NCBI GenBank assembly: GCA_017624715.1
Contig: JAGAMN010000019.1
Span: 1-32,803, forward strand
Direction of reading: 5' to 3'
Source of the DNA: Oscillospiraceae bacterium
GTDB lineage: Bacteria; Bacillota; Clostridia; Oscillospirales; Oscillospiraceae
Length of the DNA: 32,803 bases
This document shows, one piece after another, positions 21,702-30,298 of the stretch. A program made the position numbers and the translations under genes. Below the pieces are notes generated by a model. It did not search any database and was not told where the DNA came from. It worked only from the letters and a program-made list of their open reading frames with translations. Every line of letters starts with the position of its first letter. Within the stretch, counting starts at the first letter, position 1.

Positions 21702-22528
21702 GACACTTTTTTACCACCAAAGTTCGGGTGGCCCTGATCGTGGCGCTGCTGCTGACTGCTGGCCTTGCGGTGCTGACCAGCCTCACCGGCACCACCGTGG
21801 GCGACCTGTTTGTAAAAACCGTGCTGACTCCCCTGCGTTCCGGTGCCCAATCTCTCACCGCCCAGGCAGAGCAGATCTACAACTATATTTTCGAATACGA
21901 ATCCATGGCCGTGGAAAACGAAGCCCTGAAGCAGGAGCTGGCAACTCTGCGGGACAACGCCTTGAAGGCCGCTGCCACCCAGCGGGAAAACGAACGGCTG
22001 CGCAAGCTTCTGGAGCTGAAGGCCATGCACGAGGATTACTCCCTGGTGGATGCCTATATCATCGGCCGCAGCAGCGTGGACTGGACCCATACCTTCACCA
22101 TCAACCGGGGCACCAATGCCGGCATTGAGCCGGGCATGTGCGCCATAACAGAAAACGGCGAAGTCGTGGGCCTGGTCATCGAAGCCGGCAGCAATTACGC
22201 CGTGATCAAATCGGTGCTGGACTCCTCTCTTGAGATCAGTGCCACCATCGCCTCCTCCGGTTACAGCGGCATGGTCCAGGGCGCATACTCTACCGAGCAC
22301 GCAGGACTGCTGCTGATGGATTATCTGCCTTCTTCCTCCGTCATACGCAACAACGACCGGGTGGTCACCTCCGGTTCTATGGTGTATCCCCGGAATCTGA
22401 TCCTGGGCTATGTGGTGGATGCCGGCTTTAACGACACCGGTGTGGCCAAATTTGCCCTGCTGCGTCCTGCCGCAAACATCGACACGCTGGAGCAGGTCTT
22501 CATCATCACATCCTTCCGTACGGAGTAA
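21698..22528 (+). CDS. mreC: Rod shape-determining protein MreC
   Basis: A bitopic membrane protein that scaffolds the elongation complex. After a short basic N-terminus, residues 8-28 (KVRVALIVALLLTAGLAVLTS) form the membrane anchor. A coiled coil follows (about 50-95, NEALKQELATLRDNALKAAATQRENERLRKLLELK), then the double beta-barrel MreC core. The ATG overlaps the maf stop; a longer frame has no ribosome site. 276 aa is normal. Its partners mreD and mrdA follow directly. No mreB lies in the window. Confidence 0.92.
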   Translation: MRHFFTTKVRVALIVALLLTAGLAVLTSLTGTTVGDLFVKTVLTPLRSGAQSLTAQAEQIYNYIFEYESMAVENEALKQELATLRDNALKAAATQRENERLRKLLELKAMHEDYSLVDAYIIGRSSVDWTHTFTINRGTNAGIEPGMCAITENGEVVGLVIEAGSNYAVIKSVLDSSLEISATIASSGYSGMVQGAYSTEHAGLLLMDYLPSSSVIRNNDRVVTSGSMVYPRNLILGYVVDAGFNDTGVAKFALLRPAANIDTLEQVFIITSFRTE

Positions 22529-22534
22529 CCGTCT

Positions 22535-23116
22535 ATGCTGCGTAAAAAACATGAATTCAAGCCGGATCGCACCGACTCCGGCACCTTAAACAAGCTGTAC
22601 ATTACCAAAAAGCAGCGGCTTTCCCTGCTGAAATGGTTTTTGTTTGGCCTGGGTCTTTTGGTGCTGTCGCTGGTTCAGGACGTCATTATGAGCCGTTTTA
22701 CCATTCTTGGTGCCACCACCGACTTGGTCTGCGGCGGCATTTTTCTGATCTGCCTGCTTATCAGCGTGGACAGCAGTGCGATCTTTGCGCTGACCGCCTC
22801 TGTGATTTACTATTTTGCCGGCTTTTCTCCCGGTGTCCACTGCATCATCCTGCTGACTGCATTGGGCATATTCTTGAACATTCTGCGACATAATTACCTG
22901 AAAAAGAGCTTCTTTTCTGTGGTTTTATGTGCATTATTGGGTCTTTTGGCCTACGAATTGCTTTGCTTTTTCCTTGCCCTGTTTGTGGAGCAGACCAGTC
23001 TGCCCCGCATCGGCATTGCCTGCATGACCTGCCTTTTGACCGGGGCTGTCCTGCCTATTTTGTACCCCATTTTTGTGTCCATTGGTAAAATCGGAGGAGA
23101 AACATGGAAAGAATAA
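22535..23116 (+). CDS. mreD: Rod shape-determining protein MreD
   Basis: A 193-aa polytopic membrane protein with about five hydrophobic helices after a basic, soluble N-terminus of about 30 residues (MLRKKHEFKPDRTDSG...), which is longer than in many MreD proteins. MreD is poorly conserved, so the call leans on position between mreC and the PBP2 gene together with the membrane pattern. The ribosome site CGGAG overlaps the mreC stop region, and its last 13 bases overlap mrdA. Confidence 0.85.
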   Translation: MLRKKHEFKPDRTDSGTLNKLYITKKQRLSLLKWFLFGLGLLVLSLVQDVIMSRFTILGATTDLVCGGIFLICLLISVDSSAIFALTASVIYYFAGFSPGVHCIILLTALGIFLNILRHNYLKKSFFSVVLCALLGLLAYELLCFFLALFVEQTSLPRIGIACMTCLLTGAVLPILYPIFVSIGKIGGETWKE

Positions 23117-25188
23117 CCCGGGTCCGCGCCGGAATTTTATTATTGATATTTTTGGTGTCCATCGCCTTTTTCGCCCTGCGTGTCTATGATCTGCAGATCA
23201 TCCAGACCGACGGCACGGTAAGCAACCAAAAAACCTTCACTATCTATACCCGTGTCAAGGCCGCCCGGGGCGACCTTTTGGACAGCAACGGCAACAAGCT
23301 GGTCACCAACCGCGCCAGCTATGACCTGACGCTGAACCACTATGTGCTCCTCAGCGCCAATGGCACCAACGATTACCTGCTGAAAATGGTGCAGCTTTGC
23401 CGGGAACTGGAAGTGCCCTACGTGGATCACTTCCCCGTGTCCAAAACCGCCCCCTTCACCTACACCCTAAGCGACTATAATTCCACCTGGCAGGGCTATT
23501 TTCAGAAATATCTGCCCTCCAAGGGCGGCCTGGATTCGGATATCACCGCCCCCCTGCTGATGAAAAAGCTCCGGGACCTGTACCGCATCCCCGAGGAATG
23601 GTCCGACGAAGATGCCCGGGCGGTCATCGGCCTGCGCTATGAAATGGACCTACGCCGGGATCTGACCAACCTTCCCATCTATGTGTTCATTGAGGACGCT
23701 TCCACCGAAGCGCTGTCTGCCATGCTGGAGCTGAACGTGCCCGGACTAAACACCGAGGCCTCCTCCGTCCGGCAATATTCCACGAAATATGCCGCCCACA
23801 TCCTGGGCTACTGCTCCCCCATGACCGCCAAACAGTGGGAAGAATATAAAAAGCTGAAGGATGAAAACGGCAAGAACATCTACGAAATGGATGCTTTGGT
23901 GGGCCAGGCCGGCCTGGAAGCGGCCTTTGAAGAGTACCTTCACGGCATCGACGGCCTGCGTAAGGATGTGGTAGCCGTAGACGGCACCTTGATTTCCCAA
24001 AGCTATGTGGTCGAGCCCAAAGCCGGTAAGAATGTGGAGCTGACCATCGACCTGAACCTGCAGATGGCCGCGGAAGACTCCCTGGCCAAGCTGATTGAAG
24101 ACCTCCGGGCATCAGCCCAGGAAGGTAAAAAGGTGGACGGCGCCGACGCCGAAGGCGGCGCGGTGGTGGTTATGAACGTCAAGACCGGCGAGGTTCTGGC
24201 CTGCGCCAGCTATCCCACCTATGACCTGTCCAAGTTCTTTGAAGAATACGAATCCATCAAAGAAATGCCCTATGCCCCCTTGTTCAACCGGGCACTGCAG
24301 GGTGAATATCCCCCCGGTTCTACCTACAAAATGTCCATGGTGGTAGCCGGTATCAACTCCGAAACCGTCCAAAAGTACACCAAGATCCGTGACAAGGGTG
24401 TCTTTGAGATCAACGGATTTACCGCCAACTGCTTGAAGTATACCCAGAGCCATGGCAACCATGGCGACATTACCGCCATGGAAGCCCTGAAAGTTTCCTG
24501 CAACTACTACTTCTACGAGCTGGCGAACCGGCTTACCCTGGAAACCATCGACTCCACCGCCAAGGGCTTGGGCCTGGGTGAGCCCACCGGCATTGAGCTG
24601 TATGAAAAACTGGGCTACCGTGCCAACGCAGAAAACAAAGCCGCTATGTACACCGGTGACGATGCCCGTTGGTATCCTGCCGACCAGGTCATGGCAGGCA
24701 TCGGTCAGTCCATCAACAAGTTCACCCCCATGCAGCTGTGTGTATACACCTGCACTCTGGCAAACAAGGGTATCCGCTACAAGGCAACCTTCTTAAACCG
24801 TGTGGTTTCTTCCGACTACCGCACGCTGGAGCTGGAGAACGCACCGGTGATCCTGAGCCAGATGAATATCTCCCAGGAGGCTTACGAAGCCTACACCGAG
24901 GGTATGCGCCTGGTGGCCACCGAGGGTACTGCCCAGCGTCTTTTCAAAAATTACCCCGTTGAGATGGCCGCCAAAACCGGTACTGCCCAGCATGGCCCCG
25001 GCGGCAGCGACCACGGCGCATTCGTCTGCTACGGTCCTGTAGCCGATCCCGAAATTGCCGTGGTCGTCTACGGTGAGAAAGCCGGCCACGGTACTACCGT
25101 CGCCCAGATCGCCAAGGAAGTGCTGGATGTTTACTTCAGCGTGGATGAAATTGGCGACGTCATCACCAACGAAAACCAGGTGAGCTAA
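23104..25188 (+). CDS. mrdA: Penicillin-binding protein 2 (peptidoglycan transpeptidase)
   Basis: A class B PBP that cross-links side-wall peptidoglycan together with RodA. Residues 9-27 are the membrane anchor. The PBP dimerisation region begins at VKAARGDLLDSNGNKL. The transpeptidase domain has S406-T-Y-K (PPGSTYKM), the SCN triad motif in KVSCNYYFYE, and KTGTAQ. 694 aa is usual. The three motifs are intact. The start lies 13 bases inside mreD after GGAGGAG. With maf-mreC-mreD this forms an elongation operon; rodA is not in the window. Confidence 0.93.
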   Translation: MERITRVRAGILLLIFLVSIAFFALRVYDLQIIQTDGTVSNQKTFTIYTRVKAARGDLLDSNGNKLVTNRASYDLTLNHYVLLSANGTNDYLLKMVQLCRELEVPYVDHFPVSKTAPFTYTLSDYNSTWQGYFQKYLPSKGGLDSDITAPLLMKKLRDLYRIPEEWSDEDARAVIGLRYEMDLRRDLTNLPIYVFIEDASTEALSAMLELNVPGLNTEASSVRQYSTKYAAHILGYCSPMTAKQWEEYKKLKDENGKNIYEMDALVGQAGLEAAFEEYLHGIDGLRKDVVAVDGTLISQSYVVEPKAGKNVELTIDLNLQMAAEDSLAKLIEDLRASAQEGKKVDGADAEGGAVVVMNVKTGEVLACASYPTYDLSKFFEEYESIKEMPYAPLFNRALQGEYPPGSTYKMSMVVAGINSETVQKYTKIRDKGVFEINGFTANCLKYTQSHGNHGDITAMEALKVSCNYYFYELANRLTLETIDSTAKGLGLGEPTGIELYEKLGYRANAENKAAMYTGDDARWYPADQVMAGIGQSINKFTPMQLCVYTCTLANKGIRYKATFLNRVVSSDYRTLELENAPVILSQMNISQEAYEAYTEGMRLVATEGTAQRLFKNYPVEMAAKTGTAQHGPGGSDHGAFVCYGPVADPEIAVVVYGEKAGHGTTVAQIAKEVLDVYFSVDEIGDVITNENQVS

Positions 25189-25194
25189 ACGATA

Positions 25195-25295
25195 TGTCAT
25201 TGCCACGCCAGTTCGCAAACTGGCGTGGCAACCCCCCGGTTAGGAGTGATACTTAGGAGATTGCCACGTCGGGCTTCGCCCTCCTCGCAATGACA
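25195..25295. repeat. TCATTGCGAG palindromic element (full)
   Basis: TGTCATTGCCACGCCAGTTCGCAAACTGGCGTGGCAA...GATTGCCACGTCGGGC...CTCGCAATGACA. The left arm carries a longer perfect palindrome (TTGCCACGCCAGTT/AACTGGCGTGGCAA) than the other copies. It lies between mrdA and prfA. Confidence 0.85.
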
Positions 25296-25326
25296 GCACA
25301 ATAATGCTTACGAAAGGAGCAACATC

Positions 25327-26385
25327 ATGCTTGACAAACTCCAGGCGGTAGCCAACCGCTACGAAGAGCTGTGCGCCAAATCCGAACAGCCGGATTTCTA
25401 TAACGATCCCAAGCAGGCTGCCAAGTTGCTCCGGGAGAAAAACGACTTAGAGCCTATTGTAGAAGCCTTCCACAGTTACAACGCTGCCCTCCGGGATATG
25501 GAGGAAGCCCTGGAGCTGATGAGCGAGCCGGACATGAAGGAATTCTGCCAGGAAACCTATCAGCAGGCAAAAGAAAACAGCGAAGACCTCTACCGCCAGC
25601 TGCAAATTTTGCTGCTGCCCAAAGATCCCAACGACGAAAAGAGCGTCATTGTGGAGATTCGCGGCGGTGTGGGCGGTGAGGAAAGCGCCCTGTTTGCCCA
25701 CAGCCTGTTCCGGATGTACTCCATGTATGCCGCCCAAAAGGGCTGGAGCATTGAGCTTATGACCTATAACGACACCGAGTTGGGCGGCGTAAAAGAGGCG
25801 GATTTTGTCATTCGCGGCCGGGGTGCCTGGTCACGGATGAAATACGAATCCGGTGTCCACCGGGTCCAGCGAGTGCCGGAAACCGAGTCCGGCGGCCGTG
25901 TTCACACCTCCACCGCCACCGTGGCGGTGCTTCCCGAGATGGAAGAAGTGGATGTGCAGCTGAATCCTGCGGACATCGAAATGCAGGTCTACCGGGCCTC
26001 CGGTGCCGGTGGACAGCATGTCAACAAAACTTCCTCCGCCGTCCGGCTGATCCACAAGCCCAGCGGCATCGTTGTGGCCTGCCAGGAAGAGCGGAGCCAG
26101 GTGCAAAACCGGGAAAAATGTATGCGCCTGCTTGCCTCCAAGCTCTATGAGATCGAGCAGGAGCGCTTGGAATCCGAAGTAACCGGTATGCGCCGCAGCC
26201 AGGTGGGCACGGGCATGCGCAATGAGCGTATCCGTACCTATAATTTCCCCCAGGGCCGTGTCACCGACCATCGGGTGGGGCTGACCCTTTATAAGATCGA
26301 TGCCATTATGGACGGCGCAATTGACGAGATCATCGATGCCCTGGCCACCGCCGATCAGGCCGAAAAGCTAAAGAACGCAACCTAG
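25327..26385 (+). CDS. prfA: Peptide chain release factor 1
   Basis: Recognises UAA and UAG and triggers peptide release on the ribosome. The stop-codon reading tripeptide is PET in RVQRVPETESGGRVHTS, the RF1 type (RF2 would have SPF). The catalytic GGQ is at residues 228-230 in SGAGGQHVNK. 352 aa is normal. The ribosome site is AAAGGAG. No prmC, the methylase that modifies the GGQ glutamine, lies next to it. Confidence 0.96.
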   Translation: MLDKLQAVANRYEELCAKSEQPDFYNDPKQAAKLLREKNDLEPIVEAFHSYNAALRDMEEALELMSEPDMKEFCQETYQQAKENSEDLYRQLQILLLPKDPNDEKSVIVEIRGGVGGEESALFAHSLFRMYSMYAAQKGWSIELMTYNDTELGGVKEADFVIRGRGAWSRMKYESGVHRVQRVPETESGGRVHTSTATVAVLPEMEEVDVQLNPADIEMQVYRASGAGGQHVNKTSSAVRLIHKPSGIVVACQEERSQVQNREKCMRLLASKLYEIEQERLESEVTGMRRSQVGTGMRNERIRTYNFPQGRVTDHRVGLTLYKIDAIMDGAIDEIIDALATADQAEKLKNAT

Positions 26386-26547
26386 CCTTCCCCTAAAGGA
26401 AGCCTTGCCTCCCTCTCTGAGGGAGGTGGCTCGCTACAAGGCGAGACGGAGGGAGTTAACTCCCCCAGCTTCGCTGACGCTCAGCAGCCCCCTCAAAGAA
26501 GGGGCCGAGGGCAGCTACGGTGCCACCTTCCCCCAGGGGAAGGCATT
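26386..26547. repeat. Compound CTTCCCC/GGGGAAGG repeat region
   Basis: Several palindromic pieces are stacked: CCTTCCCCTAAAGGAAGCC, TGCCTCCCTCTCTGAGGGAGG, AACTCCC, CAGCTTCGCTGACGC, CCCCCTCAAAGAAGGGG and the CCACCTTCCCCCAGGGGAAGGC end also seen at 478-497 and 31170. It separates prfA from tsaE. Confidence 0.65.
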
Positions 26548-26567
26548 AAAGTAAAAGAGGAAACCTT

Positions 26568-27005
26568 ATGGAATTCATCACCAACTCTCCGGCGGAAACA
26601 GAAAAACTGGGCGCTGCCCTGGGTAAAGTATTGCCCTCCGGCACGGTCCTGGCCTACCAGGGGGATCTTGGTGCCGGCAAAACCGCCTTCACCCGCGGCC
26701 TTGCCAAAGGTCTTGGCTGTACCGACATGGTCACCAGCCCTACCTACACCATCGTCAACGAATACCTGTCCGGCCGTCTGCCTCTGTTCCATTTTGATAT
26801 GTACCGCCTTGGTTCTGCCGACGACCTGTGGGACATCGGCTGGGAGGACTATCTGGACCGAAACGGCATCTGCGCCGTGGAATGGAGCGAAAATGTCCGG
26901 GAAGCCCTGGAAAATGCCATTACCGTAACCATCGAAAAATTAAACGGTGACAGTCGCCGTATCACCATAGAAGGAGGAGATTACCTTGCTTCTCTTAGCC
27001 TTTGA
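26568..27005 (+). CDS. tsaE: tRNA t6A biosynthesis ATPase TsaE
   Basis: The ATPase partner that cycles the TsaBD complex making t6A37 on tRNA. The P-loop GDLGAGKT is at 32-39, then SPTY (57-60), the HFDMYR motif (75-80) and VEW (104-106). 145 aa is normal. It overlaps tsaB by 20 bases. The last step of the pathway needs TsaD and TsaC, not encoded here. mtaB at 13487 uses the product. Confidence 0.93.
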   Translation: MEFITNSPAETEKLGAALGKVLPSGTVLAYQGDLGAGKTAFTRGLAKGLGCTDMVTSPTYTIVNEYLSGRLPLFHFDMYRLGSADDLWDIGWEDYLDRNGICAVEWSENVREALENAITVTIEKLNGDSRRITIEGGDYLASLSL

Positions 27006-27690
27006 AACCTCCGCAAAAGCCGCATCCGTAGCCCTGTTCCGGGACGATAAGCACCTGGGTGAAAGCTACCAGAATACTGGCCTGACCCATAGCCAAACCT
27101 TGATGGTCATGGCGCAAGACCTGCTGGCCCAATGCGGTCACACGCCCCAGGAAGTGGAAGCTGTTGCCGTTGCGGAAGGCCCCGGCAGCTTTACCGGTAT
27201 CCGCATCGGCGTGGCCGCCGCCAAGGGCTTCGCCTGGGGAAGCGACATCCCCTGCTACGGCGTTTCCACACTGGAAGCCATGGCCCTGGGCCTGGGCGCA
27301 TACCGGGGCTACATTTGCCCTGTCATGGACGCCCGCCGCAGCCAGGTCTATAACGCCCTGTTTTATGTAAACCAAGGTGCTGTTTCCCGGGTATCGGAAG
27401 ACCGGGCCATCGCCCTTGCCGATCTGAAAACCGAACTGCAAGCCCTGAACGAACCCATTTTCCTGGTAGGTGACGGCAGCACCTTGACCTACACCACCCT
27501 GGCAGGCGAAATCCCCCAGTTGGTTCTGCCGCCGGAGCACCGGATGCACCAACGGGCTGTGGGTGTCGGACTTGCCGCTCTGCAAAAAATTGCCAACTGC
27601 GAACCCGGCGACGGCAATGCCCTGACCCCCAATTACCTCCGCCTTTCCCAGGCCGAACGGGAACGCCTGGAAAAGCAAGGAAAAGCATAA
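26986..27690 (+). CDS. tsaB: tRNA t6A biosynthesis protein TsaB
   Basis: A non-catalytic ASKHA-fold partner of TsaD. The N-terminus [16 protein letters not shown] and the conserved [25 protein letters not shown] (around residues 60-84) identify it. 234 aa is usual. The start is a TTG at 26986, chosen because AAGGAGGA lies 8 bases upstream. No in-frame ATG lies near the ribosome site. It overlaps tsaE. The rimI gene that often follows is absent; upp follows after 89 bases. Confidence 0.92.
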   Translation: MLLLAFETSAKAASVALFRDDKHLGESYQNTGLTHSQTLMVMAQDLLAQCGHTPQEVEAVAVAEGPGSFTGIRIGVAAAKGFAWGSDIPCYGVSTLEAMALGLGAYRGYICPVMDARRSQVYNALFYVNQGAVSRVSEDRAIALADLKTELQALNEPIFLVGDGSTLTYTTLAGEIPQLVLPPEHRMHQRAVGVGLAALQKIANCEPGDGNALTPNYLRLSQAERERLEKQGKA

Positions 27691-27779
27691 ACACTTCACC
27701 CCTTGCCTCTCCCTCCGGGAGAGCCAAGAACCCCTCTATAAAAGAAAGTAATCAACCTTACAAAAGGAGAGATAAAACC

Positions 27780-28409
27780 ATGTCCAATGTACACGTACTC
27801 GATCATCCCCTGATCCAGCACAAGCTGGCCATTCTTCGCGATAAGAACACCGGCGTCAAGGAATTCCGTGAGCTCATCGGTGAGATCGCCGGTCTAATGT
27901 GCTACGAAGCCACCCGGAATCTGCCCACCTGCGAAGTGGAAGTGGAAACCCCCGTTGCTGTGGCAAAGTGCCGCATGCTGTCCGGCAAGAAGCTGGCCAT
28001 CGTGCCGGTGCTTCGTGCAGGCCTGGGCATGGTAGACCATATGGTCAGCCTGATCCCTTCCGCCAAGATCGGCCACATCGGACTGTACCGTGACCCCGAG
28101 ACCCATATGCCCGTGGAATATTACTGCAAGCTACCCGAGGATATCGAAAACCGAGTGGTTTTCGTAGTCGACCCCATGCTGGCCACCGGTGGCAGCGCCG
28201 TCGCTGCCATTGACTTCCTGAAGAAGCGGGGCTGCAAGCACATCATCATGATGAACATCATCGGCTGCCCCGAGGGTGTCAAGACCGTCCAGGAAGCCCA
28301 CCCCGATGTGGAGCTGTACCTGGCCGCGGTGGACGAAAAGCTCAACGACCACGCCTACATCATCCCCGGCCTAGGCGATGCCGGCGACCGCATTTTCGGC
28401 ACAAAATAA
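27780..28409 (+). CDS. upp: Uracil phosphoribosyltransferase
   Basis: A salvage enzyme making UMP from uracil and PRPP. The PRPP loop [12 protein letters not shown] is at residues 130-140, and the uracil-binding [17 protein letters not shown] closes the protein. The N-terminal [17 protein letters not shown] is typical. 209 aa is standard. The ribosome site is AAAAGGAGA. A uridine kinase gene (29217) lies nearby on the same strand, so both pyrimidine salvage routes to UMP are encoded here. Confidence 0.95.
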   Translation: MSNVHVLDHPLIQHKLAILRDKNTGVKEFRELIGEIAGLMCYEATRNLPTCEVEVETPVAVAKCRMLSGKKLAIVPVLRAGLGMVDHMVSLIPSAKIGHIGLYRDPETHMPVEYYCKLPEDIENRVVFVVDPMLATGGSAVAAIDFLKKRGCKHIIMMNIIGCPEGVKTVQEAHPDVELYLAAVDEKLNDHAYIIPGLGDAGDRIFGTK

Positions 28410-28447
28410 CATTTTCCCTCAAAAACAAACAGACAGTGGGTGAGACC

Positions 28448-29212
28448 ATGAACGCCAAAACCGACGCCATCGCCGTATTTGACTCCGGCGTAGGCGGCAT
28501 CAGCGTCCTGCGGCAGCTGCGCAAGCTGATGCCCGGCGAAACCTTTTTGTACTTAGGCGATTCCGCCAACGCTCCCTACGGCACCCGCCCCACAGAGGAG
28601 ATCCGGCAGCTTTCGCTGAATGTGGCTGCCAAGCTGATCGATCGGGGCATCAAAGCTCTGGTGGTTGCCTGCAATACCGCCACCGCCGCGGCCATCGATA
28701 TCCTGCGGCAGACCTATCCCGATTTGATCGTAGTGGGCATTGAGCCGGCCCTGAAGCCGGCGGCCGACCGTTTCCCCGGGGGCACAATCGGCGTTTTGGC
28801 CACCCCCGTGACCCTGAACGAAGAAAAATTCCAGCAATTGGCCGCCCATTACGCCCAAAAATGCACCGTCATCAAACTCCCAGCCCCGGGCCTTTCGGAG
28901 CTGGTGGAGCACGGTAAAGGCGACAGTGCCGATGCTGAAGCTCTGCTTCGTCCTCTGCTTTCCCCCTGGGCAGGCAAGCTGGATGCCCTGGTCTTAGGCT
29001 GCACCCACTACCCCTTCGCTGAGTCCACCATTCGTCGGATTTTAGGCGACGAAGTGCCGCTCCTGGACGGCGGCGAGGGCACAGCCCGGGAAACCAAGCG
29101 CCGCCTGGTGCAGGCCGGTCTGCTGAACGAAACTAATGGCAGCATCACCATCGAAAACAGCCTGGACGATCCCAAGCTTTTGGAATTGTCCCACAAATTG
29201 CTGGAGGGCTAA
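28448..29212 (+). CDS. murI: Glutamate racemase
   Basis: Supplies D-glutamate for peptidoglycan. The catalytic cysteines are Cys75 in VACNTATA and Cys185 in LGCTHYPF; the N-terminal FDSGVGG is at 11-17. 254 aa is normal. An upstream GTG at 28436 is in frame, but the ATG at 28448 has GGGTGAG at the right distance and gives a family-like start. It is followed by udk after 4 bases. Confidence 0.93.
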   Translation: MNAKTDAIAVFDSGVGGISVLRQLRKLMPGETFLYLGDSANAPYGTRPTEEIRQLSLNVAAKLIDRGIKALVVACNTATAAAIDILRQTYPDLIVVGIEPALKPAADRFPGGTIGVLATPVTLNEEKFQQLAAHYAQKCTVIKLPAPGLSELVEHGKGDSADAEALLRPLLSPWAGKLDALVLGCTHYPFAESTIRRILGDEVPLLDGGEGTARETKRRLVQAGLLNETNGSITIENSLDDPKLLELSHKLLEG

Positions 29213-29216
29213 GGCT

Positions 29217-29861
29217 ATGGGTAAAAATATTTTGGTCATTGGTATCGCCGGCGGCACCGGCAGCGGAAAAACCACCCTGATGAAAAACATTGTGGCCCAG
29301 TTTGGCGGCATGGTGTCCGTCCTCAGCCACGACAACTATTACAAGCGCCGGGACGATCTGAGCTTTGAGGAGCGCTGCAAGATCAACTACGATGAACCCG
29401 CCGCCCTGGACACCAGCCTGATGGTGTACCACTTGGAGCAGCTGCGCCAGGGCTTTGCCATTGATTGCCCGGTGTACGATTTCGCCCAGCACAACCGCAG
29501 CAATGAAACCCTGCGGATCGAACCCAATCGGGTCATCATTGTCGAGGGCATCATGATCTTCGAAAATGAAGCCCTGCGGAATCTGATGGATATCAAAATT
29601 TTCGTGGACACCGACGCGGATATCCGCCTGTGCCGCCGTATCAAGCGGGATGTGAACAAGCGCGGACGATCCTTGGAGTCGGTGCTGACCCAGTACCAGA
29701 CCACCGTCAAGCCCATGCACGAAAAGTATGTCGAGCCCAGCAAGAAATTCGCCAACCTGGTGGTTCTTGAGGGCGGTAAAAATGTAGTAGCCCTGGACAT
29801 GATCCTGGGCCGGATCCAGCGTCATTTGGACTGCGCTGAGAATAAGGAGGTAACTGTATGA
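29217..29861 (+). CDS. udk: Uridine kinase
   Basis: Phosphorylates uridine and cytidine with ATP or GTP. The Walker A GIAGGTGSGKTT is at residues 9-20; LSHDNYYKRRDDLSFEERCKINYDEP and the PVYDFAQHNR segment are typical of the family, as is FVDTDADIRLCRRIKRDVNKRGRS. 214 aa is normal. The start is 4 bases after the murI stop; GGAGG lies in the murI end. Its TGA overlaps the next ATG. Confidence 0.94.
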   Translation: MGKNILVIGIAGGTGSGKTTLMKNIVAQFGGMVSVLSHDNYYKRRDDLSFEERCKINYDEPAALDTSLMVYHLEQLRQGFAIDCPVYDFAQHNRSNETLRIEPNRVIIVEGIMIFENEALRNLMDIKIFVDTDADIRLCRRIKRDVNKRGRSLESVLTQYQTTVKPMHEKYVEPSKKFANLVVLEGGKNVVALDMILGRIQRHLDCAENKEVTV

Positions 29862-30298
29862 TCGTTTGTCCCTGGAAAGAACTGCACCGCTATGCGGACC
29901 TTTTGCCCGGCCTGGAGGAGGCCGTAAAACTGGTGGATTCTCTGGAAGACCTGACCCCCGCCACCTATCCTTTGTCTGACGGCAACAAAGTGCTGATTCA
30001 GCAGGGCACCACCAAGAGCGCCGACGGTGCTTTGGCAGAAGCCCACCGGGAATACCTGGACATCCAGTACATTCTGGAGGGGCAGGAAACCGTAGGCTGG
30101 GCGCCGGTGGAAACCATCCATTTGGAGGGCGAATTCGATACCGCCAAGGATAAGGGCAAGTACTCCGGCCACTTTGATTTCATGACTATCCGGGCAGGCT
30201 ACTGCTATGTGGTCTTCCCCGAGGACGGCCACATGCCCGGCGTGCATCTGGATGCCCCTGCAGAATACAAGAAAGCTGTGGTGAAGCTGAAGGTATGA
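29858..30298 (+). CDS. YhcH/YjgK/YiaL family protein
   Basis: A 146-aa cupin-like protein of the DUF386 family. EAHREYLDIQYILEGQETVGWAP is the core signature, with His and Glu as probable metal ligands; FMTIRAGYCYVVFPEDGHMPG is the second strand pair with another His. Family members are linked to sialic-acid or other sugar metabolism (EbgC, NanQ are anomerase-like), but no sugar genes are nearby here. It is coupled by ATGA overlaps to udk upstream and to the DUF89 gene downstream, so a metabolite-repair role alongside DUF89 is possible (inference). Confidence 0.85.
   Translation: MIVCPWKELHRYADLLPGLEEAVKLVDSLEDLTPATYPLSDGNKVLIQQGTTKSADGALAEAHREYLDIQYILEGQETVGWAPVETIHLEGEFDTAKDKGKYSGHFDFMTIRAGYCYVVFPEDGHMPGVHLDAPAEYKKAVVKLKV

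Noticed and set aside
21698-25188. mreB as part of this cell-shape operon
   Set aside because: The gene order is maf-mreC-mreD-mrdA with no actin-like gene anywhere in the window; it may be elsewhere in the genome.
11426-25295. CRISPR array from the recurring TCATTGCGAG sequence
   Set aside because: The copies are single, kilobases apart, palindromic and in both orientations; there are no regularly spaced spacers or cas genes.
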